DNA of 23,712 nucleotides from JAQBDA01 sp041301185 (GTDB lineage Bacteria > Chloroflexota > Anaerolineae > Anaerolineales > UBA4823): assembly GCA_041301185.1 (NCBI GenBank), contig JBFYSV010000306.1, positions 1-23,712 of the forward strand. Direction: 5' to 3'. Positions within the stretch are counted from its first letter, which is position 1, and each line of letters starts with the position of its first letter. Shown in pieces: positions 16,639 to 23,304 of the stretch. The notes beneath the pieces were generated by a model. That model saw only the letters and a program-made list of their open reading frames with translations, did no database searches and was not told the origin of the DNA. The position numbers were made by a program, and so were the translations under genes.

Positions 16639-17295
16639 TCAGGGCTCGCTATCAACCAAACCATGCTGACGGGCAACCTTTATCGCTTCTCTGCGGTTAT
16701 TGACCTGTAATTTTTCCAAAATGCTATGAACATGGTTTTTTACCGTGTATTCAGAGACAAACAACCGCCCGGCAATATCACGATTCGTCCCACCTTTTGC
16801 TAGGTGGCTAAGGATCTCTAGCTCTCGCGGTGTTAGCCGCTCGGTCAACACACCGGAATCAGTGGGCGAGTGGTTATCTTTGGCAATCTCATTCAGCAAG
16901 CGAGCCACCATGCTGCGCGAGATGGGTGCCTGGCCCAAATTCAAGCCACGCAGAGAAGCCAGCAACTGAGGGCTATTGAGGCTTTTGAGCAGGTACCCTT
17001 TTGCACCGCTCTGAATGGCAGCTAATAGCTTTTCGTCAGCGCTGTTTTCTGTCAAGAATACAACCTTTGCCTGGGGATGGAGTACCATGATCTCACGCGC
17101 GGCGAAAATACTATCCCCATCCGGGAGATTAAAATCTAATAGCACCAACTCTGGACTCAAGCGGGAGACTAGCTTCAGGCCGTCCACCAATGTGCCGGCA
17201 TCGCCCATGACTTCAAAATCCGGCTGGTTGCGTAGAAGGTCTATCAACCATTGACGATAATCGTTTTGGCTATCGAGAATCAGAACTGAGAGCAT
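16639..17295 (-). CDS. NarL/FixJ-type response regulator with LuxR DNA-binding domain
   Basis: Two-component transcription regulator of 218 residues. The receiver (about 1-120) keeps the phosphorylation site D54 in LVLLDFNLPDG, the switch threonine T82 and the lysine K104. The usual N-terminal acidic pair is reduced to D8 followed by serine (LILDSQ), which may weaken magnesium binding. The LuxR helix-turn-helix is LTPRELEILSHLAKGG (155-169) through SEYTVKNHVHSIL (181-193). I prefer the ATG at 17295, which follows GGGGGCAAA. An in-frame ATG at 17319 lacks any ribosome-binding site. No sensor kinase gene is adjacent. A TATAAT lies at 17341-17336. The palindrome 17376-17391 upstream is a possible autoregulatory site. 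Confidence 0.9.
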   Translation of the reverse strand: MLSVLILDSQNDYRQWLIDLLRNQPDFEVMGDAGTLVDGLKLVSRLSPELVLLDFNLPDGDSIFAAREIMVLHPQAKVVFLTENSADEKLLAAIQSGAKGYLLKSLNSPQLLASLRGLNLGQAPISRSMVARLLNEIAKDNHSPTDSGVLTERLTPRELEILSHLAKGGTNRDIAGRLFVSEYTVKNHVHSILEKLQVNNRREAIKVARQHGLVDSEP

Positions 17296-17335
17296 TTTGC
17301 CCCCAATACCTACTTGCATGAGAATATGTTTTCTA

Positions 17336-17341
17336 ATTATA
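17336..17341 (-). promoter_or_regulatory. -10 element of the response regulator gene
   Basis: The minus strand carries TATAAT in GATATATAATTAG with a poor -35 region, as expected for a promoter that needs an activator. The predicted start near 17329 leaves a 34-nt leader to the ATG at 17295. Confidence 0.4.
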
Positions 17342-17375
17342 TATCAGGGAGAGAGCTTTAAATTCACCCACCTGG

Positions 17376-17391
17376 TTTACAGATATGTAAA
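17376..17391. promoter_or_regulatory. Dyad-symmetric candidate operator
   Basis: TTTACA-GATA-TGTAAA is a 6-bp-arm inverted repeat centred about 45 bp upstream of the response regulator -10 element. It is nested between CTGG (17372-17375) and CCAG (17402-17405). Size and symmetry suit a dimeric LuxR-type regulator, and autoregulation is an inference. Confidence 0.35.
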
Positions 17392-17406
17392 GACCCACGA
17401 ACCAGT

Positions 17407-17437
17407 TAAAACAAGAAGCCACCTTTTCAGGCGGCTC
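17407..17437 (-). terminator. Intrinsic terminator of the small transcript
   Basis: On the minus strand GAGCCGCCT (17437-17429) pairs with AGGTGGCTTC (17424-17415) across a GAAA tetraloop, followed by TTGTTTTAA. The stem is about 9-10 bp with G-U wobbles, and it separates the small transcript from the response regulator gene. Confidence 0.8.
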
Positions 17438-17456
17438 CCTGTCGCGCTGCGACAAC

Positions 17457-17513
17457 TTATCCAAGGTTGAGGAGGGTTGCCGCAGCGCTAAGTTGGTTAC
17501 TACTATCGTTCAT
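17457..17513 (-). CDS. 18-codon small ORF in the structured transcript
   Basis: An ATG at 17513 is preceded by AGGAGGTGA (17530-17522) at a slightly long spacing of about 11 nt from GGAGG. It encodes MNDSSNQLSAAATLLNLG and ends at a TAA that falls at the edge of the loop of the 13-bp hairpin. The frame also stays open upstream with a GTG at 17525, but that codon is inside the ribosome-binding site. The second half is mildly hydrophobic (LSAAATLLNL). I recognise no family. Translation is plausible because of the strong site, yet the site is sequestered by a 7-bp hairpin, so the ORF may be regulated or fortuitous. Confidence 0.35.
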   Translation of the reverse strand: MNDSSNQLSAAATLLNLG

Positions 17514-17592
17514 ATCGGCAATCACCTCCTCTTTGGTGGGATAGCAGAGGAGAACTCTAATTGTTAACCAGCTCTTCCGGCTGGATAGGGAT

Positions 17593-17620
17593 AGTATACA
17601 ACAAACCACACAGTTGTCAA
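17593..17620 (-). promoter_or_regulatory. Strong promoter of the small transcript
   Basis: On the minus strand a perfect TTGACA (17620-17615) and TATACT (17598-17593) are 16 nt apart. This is the best sigma-70-type promoter in the window along with that of the tRNA gene. The predicted start is near 17587. Confidence 0.75.
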
Positions 17621-17701
17621 TAGCGACCAACTACGTCCATTTTCCTGCCTTACCCGGCGGGTTATTGTTCGCCTCAATACCGTCAGATTAGGCTCTGATA
17701 C

Positions 17702-18730
17702 TCAAATCTCGGCCAGCTCTGTCGAGCGCAGCAAGCGCATACCTGCCCGTGCAAAATCCTTGAACACTGCATCTGCCTGGTCTGTGTAATCAACTACACC
17801 TGGAACAACCACCGGTGAGGTGCAATCTTCCAACAAGCAGACCCGGCGGGCTAAACCAGGGTCATAGGCAAGGATCTGCTCCAGCAAATCTGCTATCGTC
17901 GATGCAACGCAATGACTCTTGGCCTCCCCGGCAATGAAGACGAGGTCGTGCTCGATGACGGTGCGCAGGAACGAATCGTCCTTGCTGGCGATAGCTTCAC
18001 CCTCTGGACCAGAGAGCACTTCAGGACCGATTGCCGAATAACTTTCTGTGCTGGCATATTCCCCCTTCAAGATGAAAGCGGCTTGCGTGCTGCGGGCAAT
18101 CGTATGGAAAAAGATAGCCTCCTCTAAAGCCGGTACCAGGGAATGCCCAATACCACCCAGCATGGCATGGTAAGGCCAAACTGTCAGATCGTACTTACCG
18201 CTCTCTTTTAGCTGCCAGGTGTAATGGATCAGTTGCTGCTGACCAACCCCCGGGCTGATACCCAGGCTGGGAGCAATGGCAGGATTGAACATCCAGCGCC
18301 CCTGGAGAACGTCGTCATGACTGACCAGGGTCAGTGGCCCGGGGTGTTGACCGTTCTCATCGATCAGATAGACCGGATGGAACACCTGCATCGCCCGGTG
18401 CGTATCCAGCGAGGCGACAATGGTGGAGATGGAACCCAGGTTGCGGTAAATGAATTCGGACAAGCGGCGAGTATCTTCAACTGCACCCATGCCCGAACGC
18501 CCAGCAACGAATAGCTCGAAATCCGGCAGGCAGAAAGTATTTTGCACGTCGATGGCGATCAGGGCGATCTTGACCGCATCTTGTGCAGCAGGGCGGATGG
18601 CATACTGTTCAGCCCACTGGCGCGCCTGGATCGCCCGCTCTTGGTACGGCACCCTCCAAAGCTCGCCCACTCGTAAGGGATCATAATAAGGAGGTAGTGC
18701 TAGAGGTTGCAAGTTGAGATGTTGGGTCAT
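17702..18730 (-). CDS. Nicotinamidase/isochorismatase-like cysteine hydrolase
   Basis: Cysteine hydrolase superfamily member, 342 residues, longer than the roughly 200 of simple nicotinamidases. The Asp-Lys-Cys catalytic set is visible as D61 in AIDVQNTFC, K222 in FILKG and C274 in AGEAKSHCVAST. A nicotinamidase-like metal site is suggested by D109 and H111 (SLDTHRAM) and H188 in VWPYHAM. An N-terminal extension of about 50 residues and a central segment (about 120-175) are additional. Nicotinamide deamidation in NAD salvage is the nearest known reaction, but the insertions leave the substrate open. The start at 18730 follows AGGAG at 7 nt. It is last in the minus-strand run after the helicase-loader genes, 25 nt behind the small zinc-finger-like gene. 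Confidence 0.85.
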   Translation of the reverse strand: MTQHLNLQPLALPPYYDPLRVGELWRVPYQERAIQARQWAEQYAIRPAAQDAVKIALIAIDVQNTFCLPDFELFVAGRSGMGAVEDTRRLSEFIYRNLGSISTIVASLDTHRAMQVFHPVYLIDENGQHPGPLTLVSHDDVLQGRWMFNPAIAPSLGISPGVGQQQLIHYTWQLKESGKYDLTVWPYHAMLGGIGHSLVPALEEAIFFHTIARSTQAAFILKGEYASTESYSAIGPEVLSGPEGEAIASKDDSFLRTVIEHDLVFIAGEAKSHCVASTIADLLEQILAYDPGLARRVCLLEDCTSPVVVPGVVDYTDQADAVFKDFARAGMRLLRSTELAEI

Positions 18731-18755
18731 TATCAGCTCCTACTATTCGGCAGCT

Positions 18756-18953
18756 TTAGTGCTGAGAATGTCCTTCAACGGGGATGATCTCAATCCCCGG
18801 CAGCCGGTCAGCCAGTTGCTCCGGTTTATGGATCATGATGGGTAGATGCTGCGGGCAAATCCAATACTGGGTTCCTCGGAAAGCTACTTGCAGCAAAGGT
18901 ACACTCTCATCGCTGCGTTGGCAATACAGGCAAGAAGGCGGGTTGTCTGGCAT
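18756..18953 (-). CDS. Small zinc-finger-like protein of unknown function
   Basis: A 65-residue protein with a likely zinc site: C8 and C11 (CLYC) and C33 and H36 (CPQH), separated by 21 residues that include a short beta-like stretch (VPLLQVAFRGTQYW). The C-terminal part has HKPEQLADRLPG. I do not recognise a named family. It fits snugly between the loader gene (33 nt upstream) and the cysteine hydrolase (25 nt downstream), which supports it as a real gene in the operon. A GAGAGG ribosome-binding site precedes the ATG, somewhat far away at about 12 nt. It might act as a small metal-binding partner, but this is not shown. Confidence 0.75.
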   Translation of the reverse strand: MPDNPPSCLYCQRSDESVPLLQVAFRGTQYWICPQHLPIMIHKPEQLADRLPGIEIIPVEGHSQH

Positions 18954-18986
18954 GGTGGTATAAATCCTCTCAAAGTAAGGTTGTTG

Positions 18987-20399
18987 TTATCCCGCCCGGC
19001 CGCGGCGAGAGGGCTTGCGAGGTACGCCGCGATAGTTCGGGGCGGTGATAGCACAAATGGTACACAGGCGGGCATCCTGCATCCGGCTGAGCAGGCGCGG
19101 GTCCATCTCTTCTTTGAGCTCAGCGGTGGTGATTACCGTGGGCAACTCGGTGATATAGCGGTAATTGAATAACTGGTACAGCTTCTCTCGCACCCACGGA
19201 GTCATCGATTGGGTGCCAAGATCATCAAGGACTAACAACGGTGCTGTGCGGTAGGCTTCAAAGCGACGATCCAGGCTGGTATGGCTGGTGGGACTGAAGG
19301 TGGCTCGCAGGCGAGACATCATCTCTGGAACACTGACAAATACAGCCAGGTGCCCCAGGTCTGAGCGGTAGTTGGCGATTGCTGCTGCCAGGTGGGTCTT
19401 GCCACAACCGTAAGGTCCGGTTATCACCAGCCACCCCTGGGGATTTTCAGCATATTTATGAGCGATTTCAAAGGATTTTTCCAGGCTCTTCAAATGCTCT
19501 GCCGAGAGACCCTCCCCGGTGCGCATTTCAAACCTGTCAAAGGTCATCTTGTACAGCAGGTCGAGGTAGGATAACTCAGAACCGCCCGCCTCAACCATCG
19601 GTTGGCGGTAATCCGGAACACGGATATACACCCGGGTGACCAACTCCGGGTCTTCCAGCCGCGAGCGGATGCGGCCTTCGATCTCCTCCAGCATCAGGTT
19701 GGTGGTAACCACCAGAGGCAGGCGATTGATATAACGATAATTGATGATCTGGAATAGCTTCTCTTGAGCCCAAGGAGTGGCATTCTGAGTCCCAAAATCA
19801 TCCATGACCAGCAATGGTGCGGTGCGAATCTGTTCAAAACGCTGCTCAAATGTAGCCTGGGGGTCATCGTAAGCAAACCGCAACGTATCCAGCATATCGG
19901 GGACCGTGATGAATAAAGTGGGCACACCCATGCTTACCGAAAAATTGGCGATCGCGGCTGCCAGGTGAGTCTTGCCACATCCATAATCTCCTTGCAGCAA
20001 CAACCATCCCTGCAGGTTTTGGGCAAAAATCCGCGATTGGTTGTACGCCAGCTCAAGCGTTTCCGCCTGCGCCGGGCGCAACCCAATCCGCCCACGCGGC
20101 TGGAAGTTCTCGAATGTCAGGTACTCAAGCTCATCTAAATTGCTCAGCTCGAACAGGCGGCGGTGGATGCGCTGACTGATCTCAGCATGCCGGCAAGAAC
20201 AGACCTGCAACTGGCCAAAATCCGGATGGCCTACCGGTAAATCTTGCCTCAGGTAACCCACACCGCCACACAGCGGGCAGTCTGGGTTACCCGGCAGGTC
20301 ATGCAGGCGGAATTCTTCCGCCGGCTCATTCTGAGCCGTCTTCCCAGTCAGCGTACCGGCGGCGATCTTTCTCAGTGTCTCGTCGATTCTTTCGCTCAT
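18987..20399 (-). CDS. Tandem double-AAA+ DnaC/DnaI-like helicase loader
   Basis: DnaC/DnaI loaders place the DnaB helicase on DNA. This 470-residue protein contains two full loader ATPase modules, about 91-266 and 281-457, where typical loaders of about 250-310 residues have one. An N-terminal zinc-like cluster (C41, C44, C67, C69) recalls DnaI. Module 1 has Walker A GDYGCGKT (137-144), Walker B LLVMDDFG (196-203) and sensor TTN (232-234). Module 2 has GPYGCGKT (328-335), LLVLDDLG (388-395) and TTA where TTN is expected. Each ends with an R-x-x-S-R region that may act as the arginine finger (243-247, 435-439). I chose the ATG at 20399, preceded by AAAGGA. Longer starts have no site. It overlaps the DnaD-like gene by 74 nt in another frame. 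Its position after dnaB supports the role. Confidence 0.9.
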   Translation of the reverse strand: MSERIDETLRKIAAGTLTGKTAQNEPAEEFRLHDLPGNPDCPLCGGVGYLRQDLPVGHPDFGQLQVCSCRHAEISQRIHRRLFELSNLDELEYLTFENFQPRGRIGLRPAQAETLELAYNQSRIFAQNLQGWLLLQGDYGCGKTHLAAAIANFSVSMGVPTLFITVPDMLDTLRFAYDDPQATFEQRFEQIRTAPLLVMDDFGTQNATPWAQEKLFQIINYRYINRLPLVVTTNLMLEEIEGRIRSRLEDPELVTRVYIRVPDYRQPMVEAGGSELSYLDLLYKMTFDRFEMRTGEGLSAEHLKSLEKSFEIAHKYAENPQGWLVITGPYGCGKTHLAAAIANYRSDLGHLAVFVSVPEMMSRLRATFSPTSHTSLDRRFEAYRTAPLLVLDDLGTQSMTPWVREKLYQLFNYRYITELPTVITTAELKEEMDPRLLSRMQDARLCTICAITAPNYRGVPRKPSRRGRAG

Positions 20400-21021
20400 C
20401 GCGTCCTTTTTCTTTCCAGCGGGTGAGGATAGAACTGGCATAGCGCCAGCTTCGTGCGTTATTCTCAACCGCTATCCGCAGGGCATCCTCAATCCACTCG
20501 GCGGGATAGGCGCTCTCCGCCTCTTTAAGCTCCTCAGCAATCATTGGGGTCAACGCGCCGATATTCTCTTCATACAGGCGGTAGATATTCGGTAGATCTA
20601 CCCTTATCTCCAGGGGATGCTGAGCATCCCCGGAGTAACGCCACTCGCCGCGTTCAATGGCTGCAACGGCGGCGCGCCCCCGCGGTGAGTTTAGGAAAAT
20701 GAGTCTCTCGGATCTACCCTCGACGTCCAGCGTTGCTTCCAGGAGAGTACCACGAGCCACTGCCCGGCGCAAAGCATCCTCGAGGTTGATCAATGCTTGT
20801 TTCGGGTTCGAGGCGATCGCCTGCAAGTAATTCTGATCAGCCAGGAAGTCATCCGTGCGAATATAACGGAACTGCCCTTCTAGCCGGTCTAAATACCAGA
20901 AGGCGAATAAAGTCGTTTTCAGTTCGCCCAGGTGATCGATTTGGGGTAATAAATCCTGGAAGAAAGGGCCGGGAATCGGTACCAGGCGAACTTTACCCTC
21001 TGGAAAACCTGAAAAAGACAT
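20326..21021 (-). CDS. DnaD-domain primosome protein
   Basis: A 231-residue protein whose C-terminal part (about 145-208) matches the DnaD/DnaB_2 domain. It reads YRLYEENIGALTPMIAEEL, then PAEWIEDALRIAVENNARSWRYASSILTRWKEKG, with the characteristic YxxN-I-G and W-x-Y-A-xxIL-xxW pattern. In Bacillus such proteins remodel DNA and recruit the loader and helicase. The N-terminal part (about 30-120) looks like a winged-helix-type fold with a DnaD-like role, less certain. A highly charged tail (about 208-231) lies in the region that overlaps the loader gene start. It begins 23 nt after the dnaB stop with an AAGG site. The set dnaB, DnaD-like, loader suggests one primosome operon. Confidence 0.85.
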   Translation of the reverse strand: MSFSGFPEGKVRLVPIPGPFFQDLLPQIDHLGELKTTLFAFWYLDRLEGQFRYIRTDDFLADQNYLQAIASNPKQALINLEDALRRAVARGTLLEATLDVEGRSERLIFLNSPRGRAAVAAIERGEWRYSGDAQHPLEIRVDLPNIYRLYEENIGALTPMIAEELKEAESAYPAEWIEDALRIAVENNARSWRYASSILTRWKEKGRDERKNRRDTEKDRRRYADWEDGSE

Positions 21022-21044
21022 GTCAGAACTACCTTACAGGCAAC

Positions 21045-22421
21045 TCAAACTTTCGAGAGGTCCACAACCCGGGTGGCAGCGTTCTCAAACTTGGCCAGGT
21101 TGCTGCGGAAAATCAGCTCGACTGTACCGACAGGACCGTTACGGTGTTTTGAGATTTTTATCTGTGCCAGATTCTGCTTCAGAGTGTCTTTTTCGTATAG
21201 CTCCGGGCGGTGGATAAACATGACGATATCGGCGTCCTGTTCCAAAGAACCGGACTCGCGCAAGTCGGATAACTGTGGTTCTTTATCGGCGCGCTGCTCC
21301 ACGGCACGCGAGAGCTGGGCGGCTGCCAGCACGGGCACATTGAGCTCGCGGGCCATAACCTTTAAATTCCGGGAAATATACGAGACCTCCTGCACCCGAT
21401 TCTCAACCCGCGTGCCGCTGCTCATCAATTGCAGGTAATCTACCAGGATCAGGTCAAGCTGGTACTCCAGGTGCAGCCGCCGGCATTTGGTACGTAGCTG
21501 CAGAGGCGTCAGGGCTGGGGTGTCATCCAAAAAGATGCGTGTACCGGAGAGCACTTCGACGGCATGCGTGAATTTCGGCCACTCATCTTCGTCGAGTTTG
21601 CCGGTGCGCAGCCGCTGAGAGTCAATCCCGGTCTCCTGGGCGATCAGGCGCTGGATGAGCTGCTCATTTGACATCTCCAGCGAGAACACAGCCACGTGCT
21701 TTTTATGGATTTGGGCGGCATTCTTGGCGGCAGAGAGCATAAATGCAGTCTTGCCCATACCCGGACGGCCAGCGATAATGATGAAGTCGGAAGGCTGCAA
21801 TCCCATCAGCAGGCGGTCTAGATCGATAAACCCGGTGGGAACTCCAAAAACTTCTTCGTCCCGGCTGGAAATCTGGTCGATACGGTCATAATAATCGCTG
21901 AGCACTTGCTGAATGGTCTGGAGATCGCGAGTCATGCGCCTTTCACTGACCCCAAAGACAGCTTTCTCAGCGCTATCCATCACCATATCGATGCTGCTAT
22001 CCTCTTTGTACGCCATGCGGGCGATCTCGTTCGCAGCATCCAGCATACGCCGGCGAAGGGCTGTCTCCTCCACGATGCGCCCATAGGCAGCCGCGTGCAG
22101 AGACGTGGGTACATTGCTGATCAGCGCGGACAGGTAGGCAGGACCGCCAACCTCCGCCAGGCGGCTGATCTGGTCTAACTCTTCGGATACAGTAAGGAAG
22201 TCTATCGGTGAGCGGCGTTCGTGTAGGCGGGTGAAAGTTTCCCAAATCCAGCGGTGGCGATGGATATAAAAATCCTCAGCCATCAGAAACTGGGCAACGT
22301 CATAATAAGCCTCGGGGTTGATCAAGATCGAGCCGATCACCGCCTCCTCGGCCTCCCTGCTGTGGGGCACTAACGGCACCGCAGGATTTTCATTCAATTG
22401 GGTTGGGACAAAATCATCCAT
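21045..22421 (-). CDS. dnaB: Replicative DNA helicase DnaB
   Basis: Hexameric 5'-3' helicase that unwinds DNA at the replication fork. The 458 residues show the N-terminal helical domain (about 20-125, with PHSREAEEAVIGSIL) and the RecA-like motor: Walker A GRPGMGKT (218-225), VFSLEMS (245-251), Walker B ILVDYLQLM, and the late motifs LSDLRESGSLEQDADIV and KISKHRNGPVG. No intein interrupts the motor domain. The start at 22421 lacks a clear ribosome-binding site. It heads the run of dnaB, DnaD-like protein and double-AAA+ loader, lying 121 nt downstream of the DUF151 gene on the same strand. It may be transcribed with it or from a promoter I could not identify. Confidence 0.97.
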   Translation of the reverse strand: MDDFVPTQLNENPAVPLVPHSREAEEAVIGSILINPEAYYDVAQFLMAEDFYIHRHRWIWETFTRLHERRSPIDFLTVSEELDQISRLAEVGGPAYLSALISNVPTSLHAAAYGRIVEETALRRRMLDAANEIARMAYKEDSSIDMVMDSAEKAVFGVSERRMTRDLQTIQQVLSDYYDRIDQISSRDEEVFGVPTGFIDLDRLLMGLQPSDFIIIAGRPGMGKTAFMLSAAKNAAQIHKKHVAVFSLEMSNEQLIQRLIAQETGIDSQRLRTGKLDEDEWPKFTHAVEVLSGTRIFLDDTPALTPLQLRTKCRRLHLEYQLDLILVDYLQLMSSGTRVENRVQEVSYISRNLKVMARELNVPVLAAAQLSRAVEQRADKEPQLSDLRESGSLEQDADIVMFIHRPELYEKDTLKQNLAQIKISKHRNGPVGTVELIFRSNLAKFENAATRVVDLSKV

Positions 22422-22445
22422 ATCGAGTGAAAAGTTAGCTCATTA

Positions 22446-22487
22446 AGAAACGAAAAACCGGGGAACTGGTCTGAAATAGGCTCGGTT
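22446..22487 (-). terminator. Possible weak terminator between the DUF151 gene and dnaB
   Basis: On the minus strand AACCG (22487-22483) can pair with CGGTT (22460-22456), followed by TTTCGTTTCTT. The stem is only 5 bp with a long loop, so this is marginal. Confidence 0.25.
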
Positions 22488-22542
22488 GAGCATGCAACAA
22501 GGCCCGGTCTACCCCGGTAATCAGCGACTGATCAGAAAAGGC

Positions 22543-23112
22543 CTACTCTTTGGGTTCGTCTTCCCCTTCTCCGCCTTCTTGATCCAGATCTAACCCCTCC
22601 AGGAAATCCTCAAATACCGATAGACGCTGCTCAGACTCCTCGCTGATTTCTTCGGCCTGGTCTGGCTTGTCTGTATCCGTGGCTTCCACCTCCTGGAGAT
22701 CTTCCTCCGGGATGATGCCTGCCGAATCCATCACGGAGCGGGCGACGAGAATGGGAACATGGGCGCGAACTGCCAGATTCAGCGCATCGGAGGGGCGCGA
22801 ATCAATGCTCAGGGTTTTCCCATCTACTTCAGCGATTATATTCCCGTAGAAAGTATCATCTCTCAGAGCCGCAACCTCAACCCGGATTATCTGAGCATTC
22901 AGGGTTCCAAAAATATTCTTCAGCAAGTCGTGAGTCAGCGGGCGGGCAACTTCGACCTCTTGCAACGCAATCGTAATCGCTTCTGCCTCATAAACACCGA
23001 TCCAGATGGGTAAATACCTATCGGCATTGACCTCCCTCAGGATAACAATCCGCTGTTGCGACATCAGACTGACCCGAATACTATCGATGACGACTTCTAC
23101 CATGTCGGACAT
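22543..23112 (-). CDS. Bifunctional nuclease family protein (DUF151)
   Basis: A 189-residue member of the BFN/DUF151 family, named for plant and bacterial proteins reported to have DNase and RNase activity. The cellular role in bacteria is poorly defined. The domain spans about 1-135 with MVEVVIDSIRV at the start, LPIWIGVYEAEAI (34-46), TYPE-like substitution VARPLTHDLL (55-64) and the hallmark SRPSDALNLAVR (105-116). The C-terminal 50 residues are strongly acidic and probably disordered, in place of the UVR-type motif some family members have. The start at 23112 follows GGAAGAG. An in-frame ATG at 23103 is possible. It is divergent from the partial regulator gene at the window end. Confidence 0.92.
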   Translation of the reverse strand: MSDMVEVVIDSIRVSLMSQQRIVILREVNADRYLPIWIGVYEAEAITIALQEVEVARPLTHDLLKNIFGTLNAQIIRVEVAALRDDTFYGNIIAEVDGKTLSIDSRPSDALNLAVRAHVPILVARSVMDSAGIIPEEDLQEVEATDTDKPDQAEEISEESEQRLSVFEDFLEGLDLDQEGGEGEDEPKE

Positions 23113-23154
23113 GCTTCACTCTTCCTGCTTTCCAGGTTAATATGGAGTGCGAGT

Positions 23155-23163
23155 ATCTTACCA
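23155..23163 (-). promoter_or_regulatory. Extended -10 promoter of the DUF151 gene
   Basis: The minus strand reads TGGTAAGAT (23163-23155), an extended -10 of the TGn type with TAAGAT. The predicted start near 23148 leaves a 36-nt leader. Confidence 0.4.
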
Positions 23164-23246
23164 CAATTTCACTCCTTTGACTCTGGCGGGTTGCCCAAAT
23201 GTTAATAAAATCAACGAATTCTATTTCCAAATTTTAAGATTGCATG

Positions 23247-23252
23247 TATAAT
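23247..23252 (+). promoter_or_regulatory. Promoter of the terminal regulator gene
   Basis: TATAAT at 23247-23252 is preceded 17 nt upstream by TTTCCA (23224-23229), a four-of-six match to TTGACA. The leader of about 46 nt can form a CCCTG/CAGGG stem (23259-23263 with 23277-23281). Confidence 0.5.
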
Positions 23253-23304
23253 GGAAATCCCTGACCGGGGGGAGTGCAGGGGAAAAATAAGCAGGCAGGT
23301 TTGG

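Larger units (their letters stand above)
17407..17587 (-). ncRNA. Candidate structured small RNA or small-peptide mRNA of about 180 nt
   Basis: A near-consensus promoter and an intrinsic terminator bound a compact transcript unlike any family I can name. Four hairpins can be read on the minus strand. The first is 5' CCAGC/GCTGG. The second pairs CTCCTCT (17552-17546) with AGAGGAG (17532-17526) and hides a perfect AGGAGGTGA ribosome-binding site. The third is a 13-bp stem (17488-17476 with 17456-17444, one G-U) with a 19-nt loop. The fourth is the terminator. The loop of the third hairpin contains CCTCCTC, complementary to the same ribosome-binding site and to Shine-Dalgarno sequences generally. 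It may be a regulatory RNA with C-rich seed loops, the mRNA of the 18-residue peptide, or both. Confidence 0.55.

Noticed and set aside
17407..17587. The small transcript as 6S RNA or a classic amino-acid leader attenuator
   Set aside because: It lacks the long rod with central bubble of 6S RNA. The 18-codon ORF has no run of one regulatory amino-acid codon, and no biosynthetic gene follows.
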